Below are positions 50,436 to 58,218 of a stretch of DNA of 64,000 bases, in pieces (the first letter of the stretch is position 1; each line of letters starts with the position of its first letter). The translations under genes and the position numbers were made by a program. This DNA is from Actinospineispora spinosispora DSM 44797. Lineage in GTDB: Bacteria > Actinomycetota > Actinomycetes > Mycobacteriales > Pseudonocardiaceae. The DNA is taken from contig NZ_AUBB01000026.1 in the NCBI RefSeq assembly GCF_000429025.1, positions 124,001 to 188,000 of the forward strand, given 5' to 3'. A model generated the notes under the pieces. It was not told the DNA's origin. It saw only the letters and a program-made list of their open reading frames with translations, and searched no databases.

Positions 50436-51068
50436 ATGTCAACGATGGCTGCCACACCGACACGTCGAACCCAGGCCGAACGCCTGGAACTGTCCGCGCG
50501 CCGGCTCCTGTCCGCCGCGGCCGAGCTCATCGCCGAGAAGGGCTGGGACGCGACGACGGCGGCCGAGATCGGCCGTCGGGCCGGCTACAGCCGCGCGATG
50601 GTGCACGCCAGGTACGGCAGCAAGGACGCGCTGCTCGACACGCTGTTCCGCGCCGAGTACGGGGACCTGCTCGATCCCGCCGAGGACTCGACCGCCACGG
50701 GTCTGCGTCGGGTCCTCGCCCCGTTCGACCGGCTCGCCGAACTGTTCGACGAGGATCCGGTCTTCCTGGAGACGATGTTCGTGCTGAGCTTCGAGGCCGT
50801 GAAGCACGGGTCCGTGCTGCGGCCGAGGATCGTCGCCTGGATGCAACAGGTCGCCGACGGCGTGGAGCGAGGGTTCACCACCGGGGTCGTCGACGGTTCG
50901 GTCCGGCCGGACGTCGACGTCGCGGCGGCCGTGTCCGAGGTCGTCGCGGCCGGTGTGGGCATCGCCTACGGCTGGATCGTCCTGCCCAACCGCTTCGACC
51001 TGGCCACGGAGCTGAACCGTCTCCACACCCGCGTCCACCGCGACTACGGCGCCACCTCGCAGAGGTAG
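50436..51068 (+). CDS. TetR-family regulator of left module
   Basis: 210 aa from ATG 50436 (or ATG 50445). N-terminal HTH (about 20-65) with ATTAAEIGRRAGYSRAMVHARYGSKDALL. C-terminal domain unassigned. Divergent from the phosphotransferase operon and convergent with the second TetR; its last codons (TSQR) lie in the outer arm of the palindrome. Confidence 0.9.
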   Translation: MSTMAATPTRRTQAERLELSARRLLSAAAELIAEKGWDATTAAEIGRRAGYSRAMVHARYGSKDALLDTLFRAEYGDLLDPAEDSTATGLRRVLAPFDRLAELFDEDPVFLETMFVLSFEAVKHGSVLRPRIVAWMQQVADGVERGFTTGVVDGSVRPDVDVAAAVSEVVAAGVGIAYGWIVLPNRFDLATELNRLHTRVHRDYGATSQR

Positions 51069-51120
51069 CCGTCGCGTCGCAGACACTGCAGCGTCTGCGA
51101 CGCGACGTGACGCTCTGCGA
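51057..51120. repeat. TCGCAGA-family palindrome between two TetR genes
   Basis: Core 51071-51106 (36 bp, one mismatch, begins GTCGCGTCGCAGAC). Outer arms TCGCAGAG (51057-51064) and CTCTGCGA (51113-51120). The left outer arm lies in the codons ending the first TetR gene; the second TetR stops at 51123, so it may terminate both. Confidence 0.92.
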
Positions 51121-51122
51121 AG

Positions 51123-51722
51123 TCAGGCCAGCAGGCGTAGCGGGCCTGATTCGAGCGCCTGGAATGCGCGTTCCAGGTTCTGGGTGGCCGAGGTCGGGCG
51201 TCCGGCCGTGGTCGCCTGGGCGTCGAAGGCCGCGCGGATGCACGCGACGATGCAGGCCGCCGCGACCCGTGCGCCCACATCGTCCACCGTCGGGTTCCGG
51301 GACGTGATGAGCTCGGTGAGCCAGTCCTCGTACTGCCGGCAGTAGTCCAGGTACCGGCTGGTCAGGGCAGGCTCACGGTGGAACAGGCGCACTCGGGCCG
51401 CGGCGAACTCGGAGTCGTCGGCCTCCCAGGTGCGGGTGTGGTCCAGCAGCGCGGCGCGGATCCGCGGCCAGTCGCACTCGGGGTCGACCGACTCGCGGAG
51501 CCGTTGCAGACGGTCGGGCATGTCGAAGAAGACCGCGTCCTCCTTGCGCGGGAAGAGGCGGAAGAACGAGCTCGCGGAGTAGTCGGCGGCCAGCGCGATC
51601 TCCTCGACGGTCGTGTCCGCGAAGCCGTTGGCCTCGAACAGCTCCACCGCAGCGAGCGCGAGCTCGCGGCGCGTGCGCTGACGTCGGCGGTCCCGGCTGG
51701 TCTGCGCTACGGCACGAGTCAC
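51123..51722 (-). CDS. TetR-family regulator of right module
   Basis: 199 aa from GTG 51722. N-terminal HTH with FADTTVEEIALAADYSASSFFRLFPRKEDAVFFD. Divergent from the right-hand phosphotransferase; an inverted repeat overlapping that gene's -35 suggests repression. Begins with TRAVAQTSRDRRRQRTRREL, a basic N-terminal arm. Confidence 0.9.
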   Translation of the reverse strand: MTRAVAQTSRDRRRQRTRRELALAAVELFEANGFADTTVEEIALAADYSASSFFRLFPRKEDAVFFDMPDRLQRLRESVDPECDWPRIRAALLDHTRTWEADDSEFAAARVRLFHREPALTSRYLDYCRQYEDWLTELITSRNPTVDDVGARVAAACIVACIRAAFDAQATTAGRPTSATQNLERAFQALESGPLRLLA

Positions 51723-51750
51723 GCTCTCGAGGGTACAGCGGCACGCAGAA

Positions 51751-51769
51751 AAGAAGCAGCTAGCTTCTT
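51751..51769. promoter_or_regulatory. TetR operator overlapping promoter
   Basis: AAGAAGC (51751-51757), AGCTA, GCTTCTT (51763-51769), perfect 7-bp arms. Its right arm overlaps the -35 of the adjoining promoter by 2 bp. Confidence 0.7.
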
Positions 51770-51796
51770 GACAGTGACTACTGGATTGAAATAACT
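51768..51796 (+). promoter_or_regulatory. Sigma-A-like promoter of right module
   Basis: TTGACA (51768-51773), 17-bp spacer, ATAACT (51791-51796). Strong consensus, 33 bp before the phosphotransferase start. Confidence 0.75.
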
Positions 51797-51829
51797 TTCA
51801 GCTCCGCCTACCGACTCCGGGAGCGCACC

Positions 51830-52882
51830 GTGTCCGCAGTAGTTCTCCCCGCCCCGCTCAGCCGTCTCGACGCCACGTGGTTCGACGAGGCGTTGCCGAG
51901 CCGGGGTCGTGCGCGGGTCGTCGATGTCGCGTGCGAGTCCCTGCCGGTGTCGGGCGCGGTCGGGGAGCTGGCCCGGGTGCGGCTGTCCTACGGCGACGGC
52001 GAGCCCGGCCCGGCGAGCGTGATCGCCAAGTTCCGGGGCACCTCGGAGAACCAGCGCGCGATGGACGCCGCGCTGGGCATCTACGACCGGGAGCGCCACT
52101 TCTACGCCGAGGTCGCGGCGTCGGTTCCGGTGGCCTCACCTCGGTGTTTCTTCGCGGGCGACGGTCACCGCACGCCGTTGCTGCTGGAGGACCTCGCGGG
52201 CCTTCGGGTGGTGGACCAGGTCCTCGGGTTGCGGCTGGCCGACGCCGAACGGCTGATGGACACGCTCGCCGGCCTGCATGCACGGTTCTGGGGACGGCCG
52301 CTGCCCACCGGTTCGGACTGGGCGGTCTCGCTCACCGACCCGATGTTCGCGGGCATGCTGACCCAGCTCCTCGGCAGCGGTGTCTCGACACTGCGGGAGC
52401 GCTATGCCGACCGGGTCGAGCCCGGCATGCTGGTCGCCCTCGAAACGAACGCGCCGCACTGGTCGTCGGTGCTCGCCCGCTGCGACGAGGGCCCGCGCAC
52501 CCTGGTCCACAACGACTGCCGCGCGGACAACATCTTCTTCACCGCCGAGGACGAGCCGGTACTCATCGACTGGCAGATCCCGGCACACTCCCGGGGCACC
52601 CAGGACGTCGCCTACCTGCTGTCCGGGAGCCTCGACCCTCGGCTGCTCAGCACGAGCTGGGAGGCGCTGCTGCGCCGGTACCACCAGCGGCTCGCGGTGC
52701 CCGACTACTCGTGGGACCAGTGCCTGACGCACTACCGCCAGAGCCTGCTCTACACGCTCACGCCCGGCGTCGCGATGCTCGGCGCGATGGCGATCGCCGG
52801 TGACGATCGTGGACTCGCCGAGTCGATGGTGCTGCGCACCGTCGCGCACGCGGCGGAACTCGACGCCTTCTCCACCCTGTAG
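51830..52882 (+). CDS. Small-molecule phosphotransferase, right module
   Basis: 350 aa from GTG 51830. Same family as the protein at 49290-50375. Catalytic loop reads LVHNDCRADNIFF (HND rather than HGD, Asp and Asn kept) and metal motif VLIDWQIPA. LEDLAGLRVVDQVLGL and AMLGAMAIAGDD are shared-type features. Leads an operon with an LLM and an SDR gene. Confidence 0.87.
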   Translation: MSAVVLPAPLSRLDATWFDEALPSRGRARVVDVACESLPVSGAVGELARVRLSYGDGEPGPASVIAKFRGTSENQRAMDAALGIYDRERHFYAEVAASVPVASPRCFFAGDGHRTPLLLEDLAGLRVVDQVLGLRLADAERLMDTLAGLHARFWGRPLPTGSDWAVSLTDPMFAGMLTQLLGSGVSTLRERYADRVEPGMLVALETNAPHWSSVLARCDEGPRTLVHNDCRADNIFFTAEDEPVLIDWQIPAHSRGTQDVAYLLSGSLDPRLLSTSWEALLRRYHQRLAVPDYSWDQCLTHYRQSLLYTLTPGVAMLGAMAIAGDDRGLAESMVLRTVAHAAELDAFSTL

Positions 52883-52895
52883 CCCCGGAGTGACG

Positions 52896-53993
52896 ATGAT
52901 CGAAGATCTGAGCGCCTACGTCATCAGCGGACGGGTGCTCGCCCGGCCGCGCGCGAGCCGGTACGTGACCGACTTCCGAGGTGTCGCGGAGGGAATCCAG
53001 GACGGCGTCGACGCCGAGAACCTGGGCTTTCGCCGGGTGTTCCTCTCCGAACGCTGGAACCTGAAGGAAGCCGGCGTGCTGCTGGCCGCGATCGCGGCCA
53101 GGACGAGCCGGATCGGTGTGGCGTCCGGGATCATCACGACTCCCGCGCGGCACCCGCTGCACGCCGCCGGTCTCGGCGCGACCATGCAGGCGGCGTTCGG
53201 GGACCGGTTCGTGCTCGGTCTGGGGCGGGGCAACCCGGGGTGGCTCGGCGGCGCCGGCCTGACGATGCCCTCGTACCCGGGGCTGCGTGACTACGTCGAC
53301 ATCCTGCGGCGGCTCTGGGCCGGTGAGCAGGTCGCCTACGACGGCCCGGCCGGAACGTTCCCCCACCTGGCCCTGGAGGACGTCGACCCCGAAGTGCCCG
53401 CGCCGCCGGTGTGGTTCGGGACCCTCGGGCAGCCGCTGGGAGCGAGGGCCACCGCGGCGAGCTTCGACGGAGTCCTGCTCCCACCGGTCTTCACCCCCAC
53501 CGCGACCGCCACTATCGTCGAGCGCCTGCGTCGGGAGTGCGAGCGGATCGGACGCGATCCGGCGACTCTGCGCATCTGCCAGTCGGTGATCACAGCGCCG
53601 GACCTCGACGACACCGAGACCCGCACGATCGCGCACGCGCGGGCCGTCACCTACCTCGACGCACCCGGTTACGGCGAGATGCTCGTACGGCTCAACGGCT
53701 GGGACCCGGCCCCGTTGGCAGCCCTGCGCGAGCACACCCAGTTCCGCGACATGGACTCGGTGAGCGACCTGAAGTTCCACCGGGGCGAGCTGCTCGGACC
53801 GGCGGCGCTCGTGCCGGACGAGTGGATGAGCGAGTCCTGCGCGTTGGGCTCGGTCGAGGAGTGTGTCGCCACGCTGCGGCGGTTCCGTGACGCCGGGGCC
53901 GACGAGATCGCCACCTACGGCAGCACCCCCGCCCAGAACGCCGGACTCGCCCGGGCCTGGGCCGCCCGCGTGACGGAAGGTGCCAGCCGATGA
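52896..53993 (+). CDS. LLM-class F420/FMN-dependent oxidoreductase, right module
   Basis: 365 aa from ATG 52896 (GTG 52890 also possible; GGAG just upstream). TIM-barrel luciferase-like fold with VFLSERWNLKEAGVLLAAIAARTSRIGVASG and LGLGRGNPGWLGG. Paralogue of the protein at 48259. Its stop overlaps the SDR start by 4 bp. Confidence 0.88.
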   Translation: MIEDLSAYVISGRVLARPRASRYVTDFRGVAEGIQDGVDAENLGFRRVFLSERWNLKEAGVLLAAIAARTSRIGVASGIITTPARHPLHAAGLGATMQAAFGDRFVLGLGRGNPGWLGGAGLTMPSYPGLRDYVDILRRLWAGEQVAYDGPAGTFPHLALEDVDPEVPAPPVWFGTLGQPLGARATAASFDGVLLPPVFTPTATATIVERLRRECERIGRDPATLRICQSVITAPDLDDTETRTIAHARAVTYLDAPGYGEMLVRLNGWDPAPLAALREHTQFRDMDSVSDLKFHRGELLGPAALVPDEWMSESCALGSVEECVATLRRFRDAGADEIATYGSTPAQNAGLARAWAARVTEGASR

Positions 53994-54823
53994 GCATCGA
54001 CCTCAGTGGTCAGGTAGCGGTCGTCACCGGCGCGACCCGGGGCATCGGTCGCGCGCTCAGCCTCGCGTTCGCCGAGGCGGGTGCACACGTCGTCGGTACG
54101 GCTCGCAACCCGGAGCCGGCCGCCGAGCTCGAGCGAGAGATCAAGGCGCTGGGTTCGAGCTTCACCTTCGTCACCGCGGACGTCAGCGTCTGGGACGACT
54201 GCCAGGACGTCGCCTCGGCGGCCCTGAGGGCTCACGGCCGGATCGACGTACTGGTCAACAACGCGGGCACGTCGCTGCCTCAGGCACGCATCCACCAGCT
54301 CGACGAGCAGTCCTGGCGCGCGGTGTCCGGACCGACGCTCGACGGACCGCTGTTCATGTCCCGGGCCGTGCTGCCCGCGATGCGCGCCCAGCACAGCGGT
54401 GTCGTCCTCAACATCTGCTCCGGTGCCGGTGTCCAGGCGCTGGCCACGATGGGCAGCTACGGCATGTCCAAGGCCGCCGCGATCCAGCTCGCCAGGGTCA
54501 TCGCGGTGGAGAACTTCGACCGGGGCGTCCGGGCGAACGCGCTGGTCGTGGGCCCGGTGGCGACAGAGCTCTCCCTCGCGTCCCTGGTCGCGCGCGGCCG
54601 GGACACTCACGGCGCGGACTGGACACCGCCGGTGCCCGACGACTCCTCGATGGACGCCATGATGATCCCGCCTCGGAACGTGGCGAACGCGGTGCTGAAC
54701 CTCTGCACACCCGAGTCGGTGGAGATCAACGGCGCGGTGATCGCGGTCGACCGGGGCTTCTCGGCGGGAGCGCTCAACTCCGCCTTCATCGGCCTCGCCG
54801 CTACCGGCGCACTCCCTCTCTGA
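53990..54823 (+). CDS. SDR oxidoreductase, right module
   Basis: 277 aa. Cofactor loop TGATRGIG; NNAG; catalytic region NICSGAGVQ; YGMSK for Y-X3-K. AVDRGFSAGALNSAFIGL at the end. Position in the operon and length parallel the SDR of the left module. A bidirectional hairpin (54834-54855) separates it from the convergent imine-reductase-like gene. Confidence 0.88.
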   Translation: MSIDLSGQVAVVTGATRGIGRALSLAFAEAGAHVVGTARNPEPAAELEREIKALGSSFTFVTADVSVWDDCQDVASAALRAHGRIDVLVNNAGTSLPQARIHQLDEQSWRAVSGPTLDGPLFMSRAVLPAMRAQHSGVVLNICSGAGVQALATMGSYGMSKAAAIQLARVIAVENFDRGVRANALVVGPVATELSLASLVARGRDTHGADWTPPVPDDSSMDAMMIPPRNVANAVLNLCTPESVEINGAVIAVDRGFSAGALNSAFIGLAATGALPL

Positions 54824-54833
54824 CGCACAATCC

Positions 54834-54855
54834 CCCGACTGCCGTGCGAGTCGGG
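54834..54855. terminator. Hairpin between convergent genes
   Basis: CCCGACT (54834-54840), 8-nt loop, AGTCGGG (54849-54855). Lies between the SDR (+) and imine-reductase-like (-) genes; can serve both. Confidence 0.6.
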
Positions 54856-54885
54856 AGAGGGTAGGACGCTGTGGCCGGCGTGGGG

Positions 54886-55764
54886 TCAAGCAGACTTGCG
54901 GAACTGCTCGATCAGCGCCGCGTAGCTGTCCCCGCCCCGCCCTTCGGCCACCGCACGGTCGGCCAGCTTCGTGACGAACGCCGGCAGCTCGCCGTTGATC
55001 CCGGCGGCCCTGCTCTCCTCGACGAGGTGTTGCATCGCGGCGCGCTGGGTGTCGATCGTCGCGTCGTCGGCAGGGTACACACCGGCATCGATCTGGTCGG
55101 CGTAGCGCGCGATCCACCCGGTGACCGCTTCGATGCCCTGACCGAGCATCGGAACGACCGATGTGGCGCTCACCCCCGCGGTTCCGAGCAGCGCGGTGCC
55201 GTGCAGGAACCCGTTCAACAGACCCCACATGACGCTGAGCATCGCCGCGTCGTACAGCGCGGCCAGGCCGTGGTCCTCGCCCACGAACGTGGCGCCGGGA
55301 CCGAGTGCGCGCAATGCCGACTCGTGCTCGTCGAAGGTCGAACGGGGTCCGCTGTAGAGGATCGTGGCCTCCGGGGTGCCGATGCCGGACGGGATCGTCA
55401 GGATCACGCCGTCGAGGTAGGTCGCGCCCTGCGCGGCGGTGTGCTCGGCGTTCTCCCTGGCTTCCCGCGAGGTGCCGGAGGTCAGGTTGACCAGCACTCG
55501 ACCGGGCAGCGCGTCGCCCAGCGGTTCGAGCAGCTCCCGGACGGCACGATGGTCGGTGACGCATACGACGATCAGAGAACCCGCCGCGACGGCGGCTGCC
55601 GGTGAGGCGGCGAGAGTCGCGCCGCGACCGACGAGCTCATCGGCCTTGGCCGCGGAGCGGTTCCACACCGTCGTCGGGTGCCCGGCGGCGAGGAATGCTC
55701 CGGCCAGGGCCTGGCCCATCAGACCGAGGCCGAGAACGGTGACCGGAACGGGGCTGTCGGACAT
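54886..55764 (-). CDS. NADP(H)-dependent imine-reductase-like oxidoreductase
   Basis: 292 aa from ATG 55764 with GGAGGAG upstream. N-terminal Rossmann domain VLGLGLMGQALAGAFLAAGHPTTVWNRSAAKA, the pattern of imine reductases and the 3-hydroxyisobutyrate dehydrogenase superfamily. The C-terminal helical dimer domain has DAAMLSVMWGLLNGFLHGTALLG, as in imine reductases. Divergent from the MerR gene. Confidence 0.85.
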   Translation of the reverse strand: MSDSPVPVTVLGLGLMGQALAGAFLAAGHPTTVWNRSAAKADELVGRGATLAASPAAAVAAGSLIVVCVTDHRAVRELLEPLGDALPGRVLVNLTSGTSREARENAEHTAAQGATYLDGVILTIPSGIGTPEATILYSGPRSTFDEHESALRALGPGATFVGEDHGLAALYDAAMLSVMWGLLNGFLHGTALLGTAGVSATSVVPMLGQGIEAVTGWIARYADQIDAGVYPADDATIDTQRAAMQHLVEESRAAGINGELPAFVTKLADRAVAEGRGGDSYAALIEQFRKSA

Positions 55765-55820
55765 GTGGGGCTCCTCCATGACTCGGGTGACCGATCGGGC
55801 CGGCCATGGCAGAATCATCA

Positions 55821-55842
55821 ACCTTCACATTGATATGAAGGT
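55821..55842. promoter_or_regulatory. MerR-type operator
   Basis: ACCTTCA (55821-55827) and TGAAGGT (55836-55842) with AT-rich middle, between the divergent reductase and MerR genes. 9 of 11 pairs match. Confidence 0.65.
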
Positions 55843-55856
55843 CAAGGAGCAGCGCG

Positions 55857-56237
55857 ATGTTGATCGGAGAACTGAGCCGCCGAACCGGCGTCGGTGCTCA
55901 TCTGCTGCGCTACTACGAGTCCCAGGGACTGCTCGACGCGCACCGAGGCGCGAACGGCCACCGCGAGTACCCCGAGGACGCGGTCCTGACCGTCACCCAG
56001 ATCCGGAGGCTGCTCGAGGCGGGGCTGTCCACGAAGTACATCGGCTACCTGTTGCCCTGCGCGATCGGCGCGACCCCGGAGTTCGAACCGTGCGACGAGC
56101 TGGTCGACGGCCTGAAGGAACGCCTGGCCGGGCTCGACGAGCGCATCGAGGCGCTCACCGAGTCCCGCGAAGCCCTGCATGGCTACCTCGACGCGATCGA
56201 GCGGACCAAGGCGGCGGGCCTGCGCGCCGGCGGTTGA
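55857..56237 (+). CDS. MerR-family regulator
   Basis: 126 aa. N-terminal winged helix LIGELSRRTGVGAHLLRYYESQGLL and second motif REYPEDAVLTVTQIRRLLEAGLSTKYIGYLL. C-terminal coiled coil (about 80-120). One Cys at position 62 in LLPCAIGATPEFEPCDE and another nearby; metal or thiol sensing is possible. Controls the adjacent reductase by context. Confidence 0.9.
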   Translation: MLIGELSRRTGVGAHLLRYYESQGLLDAHRGANGHREYPEDAVLTVTQIRRLLEAGLSTKYIGYLLPCAIGATPEFEPCDELVDGLKERLAGLDERIEALTESREALHGYLDAIERTKAAGLRAGG

Positions 56238-56298
56238 TCGCAGCTTGCGGCGAGTGACTCGCTCGCCCTGCACAATCCAGCGACTCGCACGGCGGAAT

Positions 56299-57504
56299 CT
56301 AGCGACTCGCGGGGTGGTGCAGGGTGAGGACGGTGATCTCGCTCGGCGCGAAGACCCGCAGCGGCGGGCCCCAGAAGCCGGTGCCTCGGCTGGTGTAGAG
56401 CTGGGTGCGGTCGCCGTGGCGACTCAGCCCGGACACGACCGGCTGGTCGAGCCGAACCAGGTAGCGGAACGGCCAGATCTGGCCGCCGTGCGTATGGCCG
56501 GAAACCTGCAGGTCGACCCCTGCCTCGACGGACTGCACGACCTGTGTGGGCTGGTGGGCGAGCAGCAGGACGGGCAGCGCCGGATCCTGGCCGGCGAGCG
56601 CCGACGCCAGGTCGGGGCCGTGGCCGGGCAGGCCGGACGTGGCCCCGGTCGGATCATCGACACCCGCGACCACCAGCCGATCACCGCGCCGGCTCACCAC
56701 CTGGGCGGTGTTGTGCAGCGGCTGCCAGCCCAGCGTGCGCATGTGGTCGATCCAGCCCTGGGCCTCGCCGAAGTACTCGTGGTTCCCGGTGATGTAGAAC
56801 CGCCCGAGTCCCTCGTGCACGTCGGCCAGCGGATCGACCTGCGCGCGGCGGCGGGCGACCGCACCGTCCGCGAGGTCGCCCGCGTGACACACGATGTCCG
56901 GTGCCAGCTCGTTGACCCTGGCCACCACCCGGCGCGACCACCCCGACCGGTCGATCGGACCGAAGTGCGTGTCGGTGACGACCACGACCCGCAACCCGTC
57001 CAGCCCGGCACCCAGCCGGGGTAGCACGACGTCGACCTCCCGGGTCCTGGGCAGCCGCAGCGCCTCCACGAAGCCGTACCCGGCCAGCGCCGCGACGACG
57101 ATCACCACCGCGACAGCGACGAACCGGCCCACAGCGGGGCCGTCCGTCCCGGCCGCCATCAGCACGAGGCGGACCAGCTGCCCCAGCACGGTCCAGACGA
57201 ACAGCATCCACACCAGCCCGAGCAGTGTGTCCCCGATACGCGCCGAGGTATCCGACTGCCGCCGGCCGTGGCCGCGTCCCATCAGCACGGGCAGCGCGGC
57301 GAGGCCGAGCAACGCGACGACCGTGCCAGCCACCAGCACCCACGCCGGCCAGCTGACGGTGGCCACCAGGCCCAGCCACGGGACCCCGAACAGCAGGGTG
57401 GTCACGGTGAGCACCATGGCGGTGCGTCGTGGCGACCTCGCCGGTCGGCGCGCGACGGACGCGGGCTCGGGCGTCCCGGTCGACGGGGTGGGCGGTGTGG
57501 TCAT
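56299..57504 (-). CDS. Metallophosphoesterase with N-terminal membrane domain
   Basis: 401 aa from ATG 57504. Four or so N-terminal helices (about 30-150) followed by a calcineurin-like phosphoesterase domain with VVVTDTHFGPIDR (D-x-H), CHAGDLADG (GD), GNHEYFGE (GNHE) and SGHTHGGQIWPF (GH-x-H). Similar to YkuE-type membrane phosphodiesterases. Coupled by 4-bp overlap to the DUF2237 gene upstream. Substrate unknown; phospholipid heads or nucleotides are possible. Confidence 0.88.
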   Translation of the reverse strand: MTTPPTPSTGTPEPASVARRPARSPRRTAMVLTVTTLLFGVPWLGLVATVSWPAWVLVAGTVVALLGLAALPVLMGRGHGRRQSDTSARIGDTLLGLVWMLFVWTVLGQLVRLVLMAAGTDGPAVGRFVAVAVVIVVAALAGYGFVEALRLPRTREVDVVLPRLGAGLDGLRVVVVTDTHFGPIDRSGWSRRVVARVNELAPDIVCHAGDLADGAVARRRAQVDPLADVHEGLGRFYITGNHEYFGEAQGWIDHMRTLGWQPLHNTAQVVSRRGDRLVVAGVDDPTGATSGLPGHGPDLASALAGQDPALPVLLLAHQPTQVVQSVEAGVDLQVSGHTHGGQIWPFRYLVRLDQPVVSGLSRHGDRTQLYTSRGTGFWGPPLRVFAPSEITVLTLHHPASR

Positions 57505-57893
57505 GCCTCCAGTGAACCCGGATCGTCCGGGACGTCGACGGCCAGCTTGCGCAACGCGTCGAGCGGCACGATCTTGAGCACCGCCTCGTTGGTCGAGGCC
57601 AGCACCACGGGCGCCGCGACGCCGTCGTTGTACGCGCGCGCCCAGTTCATCGCGGTGACGCACCACCGGTCGCCCGGTCTCAGCCCCGGGAATCCGTACT
57701 GCGGCATCGGGGTGGACAGGTCGTTGCCGATGCTGCGCTGATGGGCGAGGAACTCGGAGGTCGCCACCGCGCAGATGGTGTGGCTCCCCAGGTCCTCGGG
57801 GCCGGTATTGCAGCACCCGTCCCGAAAGAATCCGGTGAGCGGGTCGGTGCTGCACGGCTCCAGCTCGCCGCCGAGCACATTGCGTTCCGTCAC
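57501..57893 (-). CDS. DUF2237-family protein
   Basis: 130 aa. Family pattern NVLGGELEPCSTDPLTGFFRDGCCNTGPEDLGSHTICAV with conserved Cys pairs and His that suggest a metal site. C-terminus with WCVTAMNWARAYNDGVAAPV. The family is widespread and of unknown function. First gene of a two-gene unit with the metallophosphoesterase. Confidence 0.87.
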   Translation of the reverse strand: MTERNVLGGELEPCSTDPLTGFFRDGCCNTGPEDLGSHTICAVATSEFLAHQRSIGNDLSTPMPQYGFPGLRPGDRWCVTAMNWARAYNDGVAAPVVLASTNEAVLKIVPLDALRKLAVDVPDDPGSLEA

Positions 57894-57990
57894 CCGTCAA
57901 GTATCACCCGGCGCCGGGCGCCTGGCTGGGGGGAACCGGAGTGTGTAGCCGGTCGTGAGTGGTCAGCGCGGCTTTGTGCTTGTGGTCGGG

Positions 57991-58139
57991 TCCAAGGCAT
58001 CTCGGCTTCGCCGTCGACTCGTGAGTGGCAAGGGCGCCTATAGGCGCCCTTGCCACTCACGACGGAAAAGCTGTCGTGAGTGCTCCGAGCGCCTACGCCT
58101 TCGGCGCCGCTTCGCGGTAGACGCCCTTGCCACTCACGA
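57991..58139. repeat. Composite 149-bp palindromic block, copy B
   Basis: Order as in copy A at 29041-29190. Includes a 44-bp perfect palindrome 58019-58062 (TCGTGAGTGGCAAGGGCGCC, TATA, complement) and a second unit 58074-58139 with internal stem CCGC-TTC-GCGG (58108-58118). Lies between the DUF2237 start and the amidase end. Confidence 0.92.
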
Positions 58140-58218
58140 TGGCGCCCCTTCGGGGTAGGCGCCCTTGCCACTCACGATGGCGGCTACGCCACGGCCTTGC
58201 CGCTCACGAGTGGTGGCG
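58140..58218. repeat. Additional truncated GTGAGTG-family units
   Basis: A third unit (58140-58178) has the stem CCCC-TTC-GGGG and ends CCACTCACGA. A fourth, decayed, unit (58180-58218) ends CCGCTCACGA and lies inside the end of the amidase gene. They continue the composite block without a gap. Confidence 0.8.
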
